Below, one piece after another: positions 36,759-46,246 of a DNA stretch of 64,000 nucleotides. The stretch spans positions 744,001-808,000 of the forward strand of contig NZ_SACM01000001.1 of the NCBI RefSeq assembly GCF_004004565.1, in the 5' to 3' direction. Source of the DNA: Inhella crocodyli. GTDB lineage: Bacteria > Pseudomonadota > Gammaproteobacteria > Burkholderiales > Burkholderiaceae_C. The translations under genes were made by a program, and so were the position numbers. A model generated the notes under the pieces. The model was not told the origin of the DNA. It saw only the letters and a list, made by a program, of their open reading frames with translations, and ran no database searches. How positions within the stretch are numbered: the stretch's first letter is position 1; each line of letters begins with the position of its first letter.

Positions 36759-38078
36759 TCAGGCGCCCTGCCCGGCCTTCATCTTGGCCACGGTGTCCTC
36801 GACCTCGGCCAGCACCTGCGACAGGTTGAAGCGGGTCAGTTGGCGCTGCTTCAGCACGCGCTCGCCCTGCACCCAGACGTCGCTGACGTGCTCGCGCGCC
36901 GCCACGTAGACCAATTGGGCGTCGGGGTGGTAGACCGGGCGGCACTCGGGGGCCGAGAGGTCGACGGCGATCACGTCGGCCAGCTTGCCCACCTCGATGG
37001 AGCCCAGGTCGGCCTCGCGGCCCAGGGCCTTGGCGCCGCCGATCGTGGCCATCTCCAGCGCGCGGCGGGCGTTGACCACCGTGGGCTGGCCGGTGCTGCC
37101 CTTGGCCAGCAGCGCGGCCTGGCGGATCTCTTCGAACATGTCCTGCCGGTTGTTGCTGGCCGCGCCGTCGGTGCCCAGGGCCACGTTGACGCCCGCGGCG
37201 TCCAGGTCGGCCACGCGGGCGATGCCGCTGGCCAGCTTCAGGTTGCTGCTGGCGTTGTGGGCGATGTGCACCTTGTTCTTGGCCAGCATGGCGATCTCGT
37301 CGTCGGTCAGGTGGACCATGTGCACGGCGATCATGCGTTCGTTCATCAGGCCCAGCTTTTCCAGGCGGGCCAGGGGGCGCACCCCGTGCTGCTGCACGCC
37401 GCCGTTGACCTCGTCCATCGTTTCGTGGATGTGGCAGTGCATGACCATGTCGTGCTGCTCGGACAGCTGGCGCAGCTTGACAAAGGTCTCGTCGCTGACC
37501 GTGTAGGGCGCGTGCGGGCTGCTGGTGAACTGCAGCAGCTTTTCGCCCTTGTACTTTTCGTAGGCCGCCACGCCCTTGGCGATGTAGTCGTCCGGCCCTG
37601 AGGCGTACCCCGTGGGGAAGTCGATCACGTTGATCGAGACCGCGGCGCGGATGCCGGCTTGCAAGGCGGCCTCCGCCATGGCCTCGGGGAAGAAGTACAT
37701 GTCGTTCAGCGTGGTCACGCCCCCGCGCAGGGCCTCGGCGGCGCTGAACAGGCTGCCCAGGCGCGTCCACGCATGGCTGACCCACTGCTTTTCCAGCGGC
37801 CAGATGTGGTTGTTCAGCCAGTCCATCAGGCCCAGGTCGTCGGCCACGCCGCGCAGCAGGCTCATGGCGCTGTGGGTGTGGCTGTTGATCAGGCCGGGCA
37901 TCAGCACGTGCTCGGGCAGCTCCACGCGGGTGGCGTTGGGGTGCAGCGCCATCAGGTCGGCGGCGGCGCCCACGGCGGCGATGCGCTCGCCCTCCAGCAG
38001 CACGGCCTGGCCGGTTTGCACCGGTTCACCGGTCTTCATCGTCAGCAGCCAACGGGGCAGCAGCAGGGTCGCGGTCAT
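36759..38078 (-). CDS. TRZ/ATZ-family amidohydrolase (MTA/SAH or 5'-deoxyadenosine deaminase-like)
   Basis: A 439-residue metal-dependent deaminase of the amidohydrolase superfamily. Metal ligands are visible in LINSHTHSAMS, MVMHCHIHET, AVHMVHLTDDE and VALGTDGAASNN. The family (MtaD-like) deaminates 5'-methylthioadenosine, S-adenosylhomocysteine or related purine nucleosides. The start at 38078 has AGGAGA nine bases upstream. It follows the nucleoside hydrolase by 19 bases, so ribokinase, nucleoside hydrolase and this deaminase form a nucleoside-salvage operon. Confidence 0.9.
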   Translation of the reverse strand: MTATLLLPRWLLTMKTGEPVQTGQAVLLEGERIAAVGAAADLMALHPNATRVELPEHVLMPGLINSHTHSAMSLLRGVADDLGLMDWLNNHIWPLEKQWVSHAWTRLGSLFSAAEALRGGVTTLNDMYFFPEAMAEAALQAGIRAAVSINVIDFPTGYASGPDDYIAKGVAAYEKYKGEKLLQFTSSPHAPYTVSDETFVKLRQLSEQHDMVMHCHIHETMDEVNGGVQQHGVRPLARLEKLGLMNERMIAVHMVHLTDDEIAMLAKNKVHIAHNASSNLKLASGIARVADLDAAGVNVALGTDGAASNNRQDMFEEIRQAALLAKGSTGQPTVVNARRALEMATIGGAKALGREADLGSIEVGKLADVIAVDLSAPECRPVYHPDAQLVYVAAREHVSDVWVQGERVLKQRQLTRFNLSQVLAEVEDTVAKMKAGQGA

Positions 38079-38097
38079 CGGGGGTCTCCTCAAAGAA

Positions 38098-39057
38098 TCA
38101 GCAGGACTGCCAGGCCTGGAGGCACAGCAGGGTCAGGGTTTCGGCGTCGGTGTCGGTGGCCACCGCATGCGGCGGCAAGCCTTGCCATTCGGAATCGGTG
38201 GCCGAGGCCAGGTGCTGCCAGTCTTGCACGGTCTGGCCGTGGGCCAAGCCGCCTTCGACCACGCGAATGGGCCCGGTGCGCCATGTGAACGCTTCCGGCG
38301 CCAGCAGCGCGGCCACGGCGGTGGCGTCGTGCGCCACCAAGGCGTTCTCGCCATCGCGCGTGGCGTAGTAGCCGGCGTAGGGCTGGCTGGCAGCCCACAG
38401 CAGGCGCTGCGTGGCATTGCCCTCGGCCAAGGGCGCCAGGCGGTGGATAGGGATGCGCGTGCGCTGCGTGGCATCCAGGCCGATCACCCGGCACCGTGCC
38501 CAGGGCGCGGCCAGCACCTCGGCCGCTGCGCGGGGGTCGTTGTGGACGTTGGCCTCGGCGCAGGGGGTGACGTTGCCGGTGTAGCCATGGCCGCCAAAGG
38601 CCGCGCCCATCAGCGTGAGGCTGGCCACGCGCTGCGGCAGGCTGGGGTCTTGCCGCAGCGCCAGGGCGAGGTTGGTGAACGGACCCACGGCCACGAGGTG
38701 CAACGCGCCGGCGTGGGCGTGGCTGGCGGCCAGCAAGGCCTCGACCGCCGACACGGGATGGGCCGCACCGGCGGGCTCGGGCAGCTGCGCGGTGCAGCCG
38801 CTCATGCCATCGTTGCCGTGCACGGCCGCCGCAAAGCGAGGCTCGCCCACCAAGGGCCGCGCCGCGCCCGCATGCACGGGCAGTTCAGGGCGGCCGAACA
38901 GGGTCAGCAAGCGCAGCGCGTTGGCCGTGGTTTGCTCGACGCTGGCATTGCCAAACACGGTCGAAACGCCGAGCAGCTCGAACTCCGGCCGCGCCAGGAT
39001 CAGCGCCAGCGCCAGCGCGTCGTCCACGCCCGGGTCGGTATCGAGCCAGAGCTTCAT
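38098..39057 (-). CDS. Nucleoside hydrolase (inosine/uridine-preferring type)
   Basis: A 319-residue enzyme that hydrolyses ribonucleosides to ribose and base. The calcium-binding signature WLDTDPGVDDALAL is at the N-terminus, and AVGPFTNLALAL and CAEANVHNDPRAA form the rest of the active site. The start at 39057 overlaps the ribokinase stop by four bases (ATGA); another ATG two codons earlier is possible. Substrate preference cannot be read. Its ribose product would feed the ribokinase encoded just upstream. Confidence 0.92.
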   Translation of the reverse strand: MKLWLDTDPGVDDALALALILARPEFELLGVSTVFGNASVEQTTANALRLLTLFGRPELPVHAGAARPLVGEPRFAAAVHGNDGMSGCTAQLPEPAGAAHPVSAVEALLAASHAHAGALHLVAVGPFTNLALALRQDPSLPQRVASLTLMGAAFGGHGYTGNVTPCAEANVHNDPRAAAEVLAAPWARCRVIGLDATQRTRIPIHRLAPLAEGNATQRLLWAASQPYAGYYATRDGENALVAHDATAVAALLAPEAFTWRTGPIRVVEGGLAHGQTVQDWQHLASATDSEWQGLPPHAVATDTDAETLTLLCLQAWQSC

Positions 39058-39962
39058 GCGCATGCCAGGGCGGCCTCCACCTCGGCACGGCGCGGCATGG
39101 CGTCTTGCACGCCGGTGCGCGACACCGCCAAGCCCGCGGCCGCCTGCGCGAAGCGCAGCGCCTGCGCGACGGGTTGCCCTTCGGCCAGGGCGGTGACCAA
39201 GGCGCCCACCAAGGTGTCGCCCGCGCCCACCGTGTCCACCGCCACCACGCGGGCGGCCGCGGCGCGCTGCACGCCTTCGGCGTCGGCCCAGACCAAGCCC
39301 TCGGCCCCCAAGGACACGAGCACCGCGCGCGGCCCCAGGGCCAGCAAGCCACGGGCGGCGTCCTCGGCACCGGCCACCGGCCCCGGCAACAGCGACTGGG
39401 CTTCGCCTTGGTTCACCACGAGGAGGTCGCACAGCGGCAAGAGGCCCAGCGACTCCGGCCGGTAGGGGGCTGCGTTCAGCAAGGTCTTCACGCCCAGGGT
39501 GCGCGCGCGCTCGAAGGCCCGGGCGATGGAGGCCAGCGGCAGCTCCTGCTGCGCCACGAGCCAGCGCAAGCCCGCCAGGGGCAGGCTCTCGACTTGATCG
39601 AGCGGCAGCGTTCCGTTCGAGCCGGCGACGGTGACGATCTGGTTCTCCCCGTCGGCCGCGCCCACCACGATCAAGGCCACGCCCGGCGCCTCGTCCGCGG
39701 GCTGCTGCACCGCGCGCACGTCCACGCCCTCGCCCGCCAGCTGGGCCACCAAGGCCGCGCCCTGCTCCAACTGCCCCACGCGGGCCGCCAGGGCCACGCG
39801 AGCGCCCAGGCGCGCGGCGGCCACCGCCTGGTTCGCCCCCTTGCCCCCCAAGCTGCTGGCAAAGCGCTGGCCACGCAGGGTCTCGCCGGGCACGGGCAGC
39901 CGCGGCGCGTGAACGATCAGGTCGCGGTTGACGCTGCCCAGCACGAGGACGTCGGTCGGCAT
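39054..39962 (-). CDS. rbsK: Ribokinase
   Basis: A 302-residue PfkB-family kinase that phosphorylates ribose to ribose-5-phosphate. Signature 1 is SSLGGKGANQAVAAARLGA, signature 2 is AVDTVGAGDTLVGAL with the catalytic Asp, and NAAPYRPES and LVVNQGEA are also typical. The start at 39962 is set by GGAGG nine bases upstream. It sits only 15 bases beyond the gltA terminator, so its transcription needs either read-through or a promoter inside gltA's 3' end. Confidence 0.93.
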   Translation of the reverse strand: MPTDVLVLGSVNRDLIVHAPRLPVPGETLRGQRFASSLGGKGANQAVAAARLGARVALAARVGQLEQGAALVAQLAGEGVDVRAVQQPADEAPGVALIVVGAADGENQIVTVAGSNGTLPLDQVESLPLAGLRWLVAQQELPLASIARAFERARTLGVKTLLNAAPYRPESLGLLPLCDLLVVNQGEAQSLLPGPVAGAEDAARGLLALGPRAVLVSLGAEGLVWADAEGVQRAAAARVVAVDTVGAGDTLVGALVTALAEGQPVAQALRFAQAAAGLAVSRTGVQDAMPRRAEVEAALACA

Positions 39963-39976
39963 GGAAACCTCCAATG

Positions 39977-40001
39977 AAAACGCCCCCGCGGGCGGGGGCG
40001 T
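39977..40001 (-). terminator. Rho-independent terminator of the sdh-gltA operon
   Basis: On the minus strand a perfect GC stem (ACGCCCCCGC/GCGGGGGCGT) is followed by TTTTC, 20 bases after the gltA stop. It lies directly ahead of the rbsK ribosome-binding site, so it may attenuate rather than fully block transcription into the salvage genes. Confidence 0.8.
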
Positions 40002-40020
40002 CGGTCGGGCCGGTGGCCGA

Positions 40021-41331
40021 TCAGCGTTGGCCGATGGGCTTGACGTCGCGCGAAGTGGCGCCGACGAAGAGCTGGCGCGGGCGGCCGATCTTGTACTCGG
40101 GGTCGCCGATCATCTCGTTCAGCTGGGCGATCCAGCCGACCGTGCGGGCCAGCGCGAAGATGGCGGTGAACAGCGGCACCGGGATGCCGATGGCGCGCTG
40201 CACGATGCCCGAGTAGAAGTCCACGTTCGGGTACAGCTTGCGGGCAACGAAGTACTCGTCTTCCAGCGCGATCTTCTCCAGCTCCATGGCCAGCTTGAAC
40301 ATCGGGTCGTTCTGCAGACCCAGCTCGCCCAGCACCTCGTGGCAGGTCTCGCGCATCAGCTTGGCGCGCGGGTCGTAGTTCTTGTAGACCCGGTGGCCGA
40401 AGCCCATCAGCTTGACGCCGCTGTTCTTGTCCTTGACCTGCTTGATGAACTCGCCGATCTTGGCCACGCCGCCTTGGTTCTGGATGTCGGCCAGCATGTT
40501 CAGGCAGGCCTCGTTGGCGCCCCCGTGCGCCGGGCCCCACAGGCAGGCCACGCCGGCCGCGATGGCCGCGAACGGGTTGGTGCCCGACGAGCCGCACAGG
40601 CGAACGGTCGAGGTCGACGCGTTTTGCTCGTGGTCGGCGTGCAAGGTGAAGATGCGGTCCATCGCGCGCACCAGCACGTCGTTGGGCTTGTAGTCCTCGC
40701 AGGGCGTGGCGAACATCATCCGCATGAAGTTCCCGGCGTAGCTCAGGTCGTTCTTCGGGTAGATGTAGGGCTGGCCGATCGTGTACTTGTAGGCCATGGC
40801 CACCAGCGTGGGCATCTTGGCGATCAGGCGGATCGCCGCGATCTCGCGGTGCTCGGGGTTATTGATGTCCGTGCTGTCGTGATAGAAGGCCGACAGGGCG
40901 CCCACCAAGCCCGTCATGACGGCCATCGGGTGGGCGTCACGGCGGAAGCCGCGCAGGAAGAACTGCATCTGCTCGTTGACCATCGTGTGGTGCATCACGC
41001 GGTCGTTGAAGGACGCCTTCTGGTCGGCGTTCGGCAGCTCTCCGTAGAGCAGCAGGTAGCAGGTTTCCAGGTAGTCGCAGTTCACCGCCAGCTGTTCGAT
41101 GGGGTAGCCGCGGTACAGCAGCTCGCCCTTGTCGCCGTCGATGTAGGTGATGGTGCTGTTGCACGAGGCCGTGCTCAGGAAGCCCGGGTCGTAGGTGAAC
41201 TTGCCGGTCTGGGCGTACAGCTTGCGGATGTCGATCACATCCGGGCCGATCGAGCCCTTGTAGATCGGCAGTTCCATGCTGGGGCTGCCATCGCTGAAGG
41301 CCAATGTGGCCTTGACGTCGGACGGGGTCAT
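40021..41331 (-). CDS. gltA: Citrate synthase
   Basis: A 436-residue type II (Gram-negative, NADH-sensitive hexameric class) citrate synthase, condensing oxaloacetate and acetyl-CoA. Catalytic residues are in [15 protein letters not shown] (His) and [15 protein letters not shown] (His), with the typical N-terminal beta-rich extension. The start at 41331 overlaps the sdhE stop by four bases. It ends the sdhCDAB-sdhE-gltA operon, the common Burkholderiales arrangement. Confidence 0.98.
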   Translation of the reverse strand: MTPSDVKATLAFSDGSPSMELPIYKGSIGPDVIDIRKLYAQTGKFTYDPGFLSTASCNSTITYIDGDKGELLYRGYPIEQLAVNCDYLETCYLLLYGELPNADQKASFNDRVMHHTMVNEQMQFFLRGFRRDAHPMAVMTGLVGALSAFYHDSTDINNPEHREIAAIRLIAKMPTLVAMAYKYTIGQPYIYPKNDLSYAGNFMRMMFATPCEDYKPNDVLVRAMDRIFTLHADHEQNASTSTVRLCGSSGTNPFAAIAAGVACLWGPAHGGANEACLNMLADIQNQGGVAKIGEFIKQVKDKNSGVKLMGFGHRVYKNYDPRAKLMRETCHEVLGELGLQNDPMFKLAMELEKIALEDEYFVARKLYPNVDFYSGIVQRAIGIPVPLFTAIFALARTVGWIAQLNEMIGDPEYKIGRPRQLFVGATSRDVKPIGQR

Positions 41332-41627
41332 CGTGGGGCTCCTTGGGTTTGCGAAGAATTCTGCGGCGGTTGGCGCATCAGCGCCAGCAAGGCGTGCACA
41401 TCGGGTTGATCCAGCTCACCTTCGGGCTCTTTGCGAGCCAGCAACAGGTCCAGCAGATCGTTGTCGCTCAGGTCCATCAGCCTCGTCAAGGCCGCGCCCT
41501 GCGCCAACGTGATTTGCTCCGCTTGTCGCTTGAAAAAACGCTCGATGAACAGGTCGTTCTCCAGCAAGCCGCGCCGGCAGCGCCAGTGCAGCTTGCTGAG
41601 CTCGCGTTCGTCGAGGTAGGTGGGCAT
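41328..41627 (-). CDS. sdhE: FAD assembly factor SdhE
   Basis: A 99-residue member of the SdhE/YgfY family that promotes covalent flavinylation of SdhA. The family motif appears as [17 protein letters not shown], a version of the RGxxE signature needed for function, near residue 18. Its start overlaps the sdhB stop by one base (TGATG) and its stop overlaps the gltA start by four, so it is tightly coupled within the operon. Confidence 0.93.
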   Translation of the reverse strand: MPTYLDERELSKLHWRCRRGLLENDLFIERFFKRQAEQITLAQGAALTRLMDLSDNDLLDLLLARKEPEGELDQPDVHALLALMRQPPQNSSQTQGAPR

Positions 41628-42331
41628 CAGACGGCCCGGCGGACCATCAGCTCTTTGATCTTGCCGATGGCTTTGGTCGGGTTCAGGCCCTTCGGGCACA
41701 CGTCCACGCAGTTCATGATGCTGTGGCAACGGAACAGGCGGTACGGGTCTTCCAGGTTGTCCAAGCGGCCGGCGGTGTCTTGGTCGCGGCTGTCGGCGAT
41801 GAAGCGGTAAGCCTGCAGCAGGCCGGCCGGGCCGACGAACTTGTCCGGGTTCCACCAGAAGCTGGGGCAGCTGGTCGAGCAGCTGGCGCACAAGATGCAC
41901 TCGTACAGGCCGTTGAGCTCGTCACGCTCTTCGGGCGACTGCAGGCGCTCCTTCTCGGGCGGGATGCTGTCGTTGACCAGGTAGGGCTTGATCGAGTTGT
42001 ACTGCTTGAAGAACTGCGTCATGTCCACGATCAGGTCGCGAACCACGGGCAGGCCGGGCAGCGGCTTGAGCACGACCACCTCCGGCAAGGAGCGCATGTT
42101 GGTCAGGCAGGCCAGTCCGTTCTTGCCGTTGATGTTCATCGCGTCCGAGCCGCACACGCCCTCGCGGCAGCTGCGGCGGAAGCTGATGGTCGGGTCGACC
42201 GACTTCAGCTTCATGAGCGCGTCCAGCAGCATGCGCTCGCTGCCGTCGAGTTCGACCTCGACGGTCTGCATGTAAGGCTTGGCGTCCTTGTCCGGGTCGT
42301 AGCGGTAGATCTTGAAGGTGCGTTTCGTCAT
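41627..42331 (-). CDS. sdhB: Succinate dehydrogenase iron-sulfur subunit
   Basis: A 234-residue subunit that carries electrons from the flavin to quinone. The 2Fe-2S ligands are in CREGVCGSDAM with a later GLAC; the 4Fe-4S ligands in CILCASCSTSCP; the 3Fe-4S ligands in CHSIMNCVDVCPKG. Ten bases separate it from sdhA. Standard length. Confidence 0.98.
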   Translation of the reverse strand: MTKRTFKIYRYDPDKDAKPYMQTVEVELDGSERMLLDALMKLKSVDPTISFRRSCREGVCGSDAMNINGKNGLACLTNMRSLPEVVVLKPLPGLPVVRDLIVDMTQFFKQYNSIKPYLVNDSIPPEKERLQSPEERDELNGLYECILCASCSTSCPSFWWNPDKFVGPAGLLQAYRFIADSRDQDTAGRLDNLEDPYRLFRCHSIMNCVDVCPKGLNPTKAIGKIKELMVRRAV

Positions 42332-42341
42332 GACGGCGGCC

Positions 42342-44129
42342 TCAGAAGGTGCGGACCTTGGGCGGGATGGATTCGACGGTGAGCGGCTTGAGGTTCACCG
42401 GCTTGTAGGACAGGCTGTTGCTGGCGCTGTGCCACAGGGTGTGCTTCATCCAAACATCGTCGTTGCGACCGTTCGGGTGCTCCGGCGTGTCGCCGTAGTC
42501 GTTCACCGTGTGCGCACCGCGGCTCTCGTGGCGAGCGGCGGCCGACACCATGGTCGCCTGCGCGGCCTCGATCAGGTTCTCGACCTCCAAGGCCTCGATG
42601 CGCGCGGTGTTGAACACCTTGCTCTTGTCCTTCAGGCCGATGCGCTTCACGCGCTCGCGCAACTCGGCGATCTTCTGGACGCCCTGGTCCATGCTGGCCT
42701 GGGTGCGGAACACGCCGGCATGCTGCTGCATGCTGGTGCGCAGGTCGTTGGCCACGTCCTGGGCGTACTCGCCGTCGGTCGCGCTGTCCAAGCGGTCCAG
42801 GCGCGCCTGCGAAACCGCGGCCGCGTCGGCCGGCAGGTCTTGGTGCGACAGGCCGGCTTTGTGGGCGCCCACGATGTGGTTGCCCGCCGCACGACCGAAC
42901 ACCAACAGGTCCAGCAGGGAGTTCGTGCCCAGGCGGTTGGCGCCGTGCACGCTGACGCAAGCGCACTCGCCCACCGCGTAAAGGCCATTGACGATCTGCT
43001 GCGAGCCATCGGCCGCGGGCGCCACGACTTGGCCGTGGATGTTCGTCGGAATGCCCCCCATCTGGTAGTGGATGGTGGGCACGACCGGGATCGGCTCTTT
43101 GGTGATGTCGACGTTGGCGAAGTTGTGGCCGATCTCGAACACCGAGGGCAGGCGCTTCAGGATGGTCTCGCCACCCAGGTGCGTCATGTCGAGCTCGATG
43201 TAGTCCTTGTTCGGGCCGCAGCCACGGCCTTCTTTGATTTCCTGGTCCATGCAGCGGGACACGAAGTCGCGCGGGGCCAGGTCCTTCAAGGTCGGGGCGT
43301 AGCGCTCCATGAAGCGCTCGCCGTTGCAGTTGCGCAGGATCGCGCCCTCGCCCCGGCAGCCTTCGGTCAGCAGCACGCCCGCGCCGGCCACGCCGGTGGG
43401 GTGGAACTGCCAGAACTCCATGTCTTGCAGCGGGATGCCGGCACGCGCGGCCATGCCCAGGCCGTCGCCGGTGTTGATGAAGGCGTTGGTGCTGGCCGCG
43501 AAGATGCGCCCGGCGCCGCCGGTGGCCAGCAGCACGGTCTTGGCTTCCAGGATATGCAGCTCGCCGGTTTCCATTTCCAGCGCCGTCACGCCGACCACGT
43601 CGCCCGAGGCGTTGCGGATCAGGTCCAGCGCCATCCACTCGACGAAGAACTGCGTGCGCGCCTTCACGTTCTGCTGGTACAGCGTGTGCAGCATGGCGTG
43701 GCCGGTGCGGTCGGCGGCCGCGCAAGCGCGCTGCACCGGCTTCTCGCCGTAGTTGGCCGTGTGGCCACCGAACGGACGCTGGTAGATCGTGCCGTCGGCA
43801 TTGCGGTCGAAGGGCATGCCGAAGTGCTCGAGCTCGTACACGACCTTGGGCGCTTCGCGGCACATGAACTCGATGGCGTCTTGGTCGCCGAGCCAGTCGG
43901 AGCCCTTGACGGTGTCGAAGAAGTGGTAGTGCCAGTTGTCTTCGCTCATGTTGCCCAGGCTGGCGCCGATGCCGCCCTGCGCGGCCACGGTGTGCGAGCG
44001 GGTGGGGAACACCTTGGACAGCACGGCCACGTTCAGGCCGGCCAGGGACAACTGCAGCGAGGCACGCATGCCCGAGCCGCCGGCGCCCACGATGACGACG
44101 TCAAATTTGCGTTTGGCGATGGCTGCCAT
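42342..44129 (-). CDS. sdhA: Succinate dehydrogenase flavoprotein subunit
   Basis: A 595-residue catalytic subunit oxidising succinate to fumarate. The FAD dinucleotide motif is IVGAGGSGMRASLQL; the covalent-FAD His lies in TRSHTVAAQGGIGAS; substrate residues are in HPTGVAGAG and the C-terminal RHESRGAH segment. Three bases separate it from sdhD. Confidence 0.98.
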   Translation of the reverse strand: MAAIAKRKFDVVIVGAGGSGMRASLQLSLAGLNVAVLSKVFPTRSHTVAAQGGIGASLGNMSEDNWHYHFFDTVKGSDWLGDQDAIEFMCREAPKVVYELEHFGMPFDRNADGTIYQRPFGGHTANYGEKPVQRACAAADRTGHAMLHTLYQQNVKARTQFFVEWMALDLIRNASGDVVGVTALEMETGELHILEAKTVLLATGGAGRIFAASTNAFINTGDGLGMAARAGIPLQDMEFWQFHPTGVAGAGVLLTEGCRGEGAILRNCNGERFMERYAPTLKDLAPRDFVSRCMDQEIKEGRGCGPNKDYIELDMTHLGGETILKRLPSVFEIGHNFANVDITKEPIPVVPTIHYQMGGIPTNIHGQVVAPAADGSQQIVNGLYAVGECACVSVHGANRLGTNSLLDLLVFGRAAGNHIVGAHKAGLSHQDLPADAAAVSQARLDRLDSATDGEYAQDVANDLRTSMQQHAGVFRTQASMDQGVQKIAELRERVKRIGLKDKSKVFNTARIEALEVENLIEAAQATMVSAAARHESRGAHTVNDYGDTPEHPNGRNDDVWMKHTLWHSASNSLSYKPVNLKPLTVESIPPKVRTF

Positions 44130-44132
44130 TTG

Positions 44133-44573
44133 TCAGAGTCTCCAGAGCACTTGAACGGCCCAGCCGGTGCAAGCCACCAGCCAGACCAAGGTGAACACGT
44201 GCAGCACCAGGCGCACGCTCACGGGCTTCACGTAATCCATCCAGATGTCACGCACGCCCACCCAGGCGTGGTACGCCAAGGACAGGATCAACGTGAAGGT
44301 CAGGACCTTCATCCACTGCGCCGAAAAGATCGCGGCCCAGCGGTCGTAGCCCATAGCGTCCTTGGGCAACCATTCGATCAACCAATTGGGCAACAGGCTC
44401 AGCAACCAGCTACACCCCGCGGCACCAGGAGCACATTGGTTGGGTAGAAGCACCTGAACGAGTAGCGCGATGGTGAACAAGGCCATCAAGGCCCCCGTCA
44501 CACGCTGGGCCAGCCAGTCCCGCAGGCCGTAGTGGGCGCCCGAAACGAGGCGTTTGCTTCCGTAAGTCGTCAT
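44133..44573 (-). CDS. sdhD: Succinate dehydrogenase membrane anchor subunit SdhD
   Basis: A 146-residue three-helix membrane anchor. It begins MTTYGSKRLVSGAHYGLRDW, typical of betaproteobacterial SdhD, and the second helix contains the haem/quinone-region sequence LAYHAWVGVRDIWMDY. An extra Cys-containing loop (LPNQCAPGAAGCSW) follows the first helix. Eleven bases separate it from sdhC. Confidence 0.94.
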   Translation of the reverse strand: MTTYGSKRLVSGAHYGLRDWLAQRVTGALMALFTIALLVQVLLPNQCAPGAAGCSWLLSLLPNWLIEWLPKDAMGYDRWAAIFSAQWMKVLTFTLILSLAYHAWVGVRDIWMDYVKPVSVRLVLHVFTLVWLVACTGWAVQVLWRL

Positions 44574-44584
44574 GGTCAAGCTCC

Positions 44585-45010
44585 TCAGTACACGCCGAAC
44601 AGCTTGGCGCCCAGCGCGGCCGTCAACAGCAGGCTGACCGTCATCACCGCGATGGCGCTGGACTTGCCCTGCTCCTTGCTCACGCTGTGCGTCGCGTCCA
44701 TCCACAGGTGGCGCAGGCCGGCGCAGAAGTGGTGCAGGTAGCCCCAGATCAGGCCCAGCACGGTCAGCTTCACGAACCAAGCGGGCACGAACCCGATGCC
44801 CGCCACGAAGGCCGAGCGAAACACCTCGAACGAGATTTCGCTCGTCAGGCTCGTGTCGAACAGCCAGACCACGAAGGGCAACAGGATGAACAACAGCAGG
44901 CCGCTGATGCGGTGCAGGATGGACACGATGCCGGCCACCGGGAGGCGGTAGCTCGTCAAGTCCTTGAAAACATTGAGGTTGGTGTATTGGGGTCTGGTTT
45001 TCGTGTTCAT
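44585..45010 (-). CDS. sdhC: Succinate dehydrogenase cytochrome b556 subunit SdhC
   Basis: A 141-residue membrane anchor with three helices. HRISGLLLF in the first helix and YLHHFCAGLRHLWMD in the second supply the conserved quinone-site and haem-ligand residues. It starts at 45010 (MNTKTRPQYTNLNVF) and is the first gene of the operon. A TAGAAT sequence on the minus strand at 45072-45067 is a possible -10 for the operon, without a clear -35. Confidence 0.95.
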   Translation of the reverse strand: MNTKTRPQYTNLNVFKDLTSYRLPVAGIVSILHRISGLLLFILLPFVVWLFDTSLTSEISFEVFRSAFVAGIGFVPAWFVKLTVLGLIWGYLHHFCAGLRHLWMDATHSVSKEQGKSSAIAVMTVSLLLTAALGAKLFGVY

Positions 45011-45130
45011 GGGCGAGCCTCGATCGGGTCGGCGGGGACGTAATCGGCTGTAAACAACGGCCGCGGATTCTAGGCACGGGCCTTGCGCGAGCCTGACGCA
45101 GGCTTCGCAAAGACAGACTGGATCGCTGTG

Positions 45131-45159
45131 TGTAACCCGTAGGAACCCTGCCCTAAACT
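45131..45159 (+). promoter_or_regulatory. Candidate mdh promoter
   Basis: TAAACT at 45154-45159 is a reasonable -10 with a weak -35 (TGTAAC) 17 bases upstream, and lies 42 bases before the mdh start. The assignment rests on sequence likeness only. Confidence 0.3.
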
Positions 45160-45201
45160 GCGCGCGATTCCCTTTCCACCCCCCTCCCCGGAGTTCCACC
45201 C

Positions 45202-46188
45202 ATGAGCAAGAAACCCGTTCGCGTTGCCGTCACCGGCGCCGCCGGCCAAATTGGTTACGCCCTGCTGTTCCGCATCGCCTCGGGCGAAATGCTGGGCAAG
45301 GACCAGCCGGTGATCCTGCAACTGCTGGAAATCCCGGACGAGAAGGCCCAGAACGCCCTCAAGGGCGTGATGATGGAACTCGAAGATTGCGCCTTCCCCT
45401 TGCTGGCCGGCATGGAAGCCCACAGCGACCCGATGACGGCGTTCAAGGACACCGACTACGCCCTGCTGGTGGGCGCCCGCCCGCGCGGCCCCGGCATGGA
45501 GCGCGCCGACCTGCTGAGCGCCAACGCCGCCATCTTCACGGCTCAGGGCAAGGCCCTGAACGCTGTGGCCTCGCGCAACGTGAAGGTGCTGGTGGTGGGC
45601 AACCCCGCGAACACCAACGCCTACATCGCCATGAAGTCGGCCCCCGACCTGCCGGCCAAGAACTTCACCGCGATGCTGCGCCTGGACCACAACCGTGCCG
45701 CCAGCCAAATCGCCGCCAAGACCAGCAAGCCGGTGGGCGCCATCAAGAAGCTGACGGTGTGGGGCAACCACTCGCCGACCATGTACGCCGACTACCGCTT
45801 CGCCACCATCGAGGGTGCCGCGGTCAAGGACATGATCAACGACCAGGTCTGGAACAAGGACGTCTTCTTGCCCACCGTGGGCAAGCGGGGCGCCGCGATC
45901 ATCGCGGCCCGTGGCCTGTCGTCGGCCGCGTCGGCCGCCAACGCCGCCATCGACCACATGCGCGACTGGGCCTTGGGCACCAACGGCGAGTGGGTCACCA
46001 TGGGCATCCCGTCCCTGGGTGATTACGAGATCCCGAAGGAAGTCATGTACGGTTTCCCCGTCACCTGCGAGAACGGCGAGTACAAGGTCGTTCAAGGCCT
46101 CGAGATCGATGCCTTCAGCCGCGAGTGCATGACCAAGACCCTGAACGAACTGCTCGAAGAGAAGGCCGCCATCCAGCACCTGCTGTGA
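45202..46188 (+). CDS. mdh: Malate dehydrogenase
   Basis: A 328-residue NAD-dependent malate dehydrogenase. The NAD motif is [19 protein letters not shown]; substrate residues are in [13 protein letters not shown] and [12 protein letters not shown]; the catalytic His is in [12 protein letters not shown]. The form is the cytosolic-type MDH usual in betaproteobacteria. It is divergent from the sdh operon, with GGAG ten bases before the ATG. A terminator follows at 46211. Confidence 0.98.
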   Translation: MSKKPVRVAVTGAAGQIGYALLFRIASGEMLGKDQPVILQLLEIPDEKAQNALKGVMMELEDCAFPLLAGMEAHSDPMTAFKDTDYALLVGARPRGPGMERADLLSANAAIFTAQGKALNAVASRNVKVLVVGNPANTNAYIAMKSAPDLPAKNFTAMLRLDHNRAASQIAAKTSKPVGAIKKLTVWGNHSPTMYADYRFATIEGAAVKDMINDQVWNKDVFLPTVGKRGAAIIAARGLSSAASAANAAIDHMRDWALGTNGEWVTMGIPSLGDYEIPKEVMYGFPVTCENGEYKVVQGLEIDAFSRECMTKTLNELLEEKAAIQHLL

Positions 46189-46210
46189 TGCACGTCCGTC
46201 GATGACCTTC

Positions 46211-46235
46211 AGGGCCGGGCAACCGGCCCTTTTTC
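46211..46235 (+). terminator. Rho-independent terminator after mdh
   Basis: A stem GGGCCGG/CCGGCCC around a GCAA tetraloop is followed by six T. It lies 22 bases after the mdh stop and only about 12 bases before the next gene's ATG. Confidence 0.85.
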
Positions 46236-46246
46236 TTGGCCTGCCC

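Noticed and set aside
46202-46246. Upstream ATG for the CitE-like gene
   Set aside because: Using it would translate through the mdh terminator, and the family's usual N-terminus matches the start at 46247.
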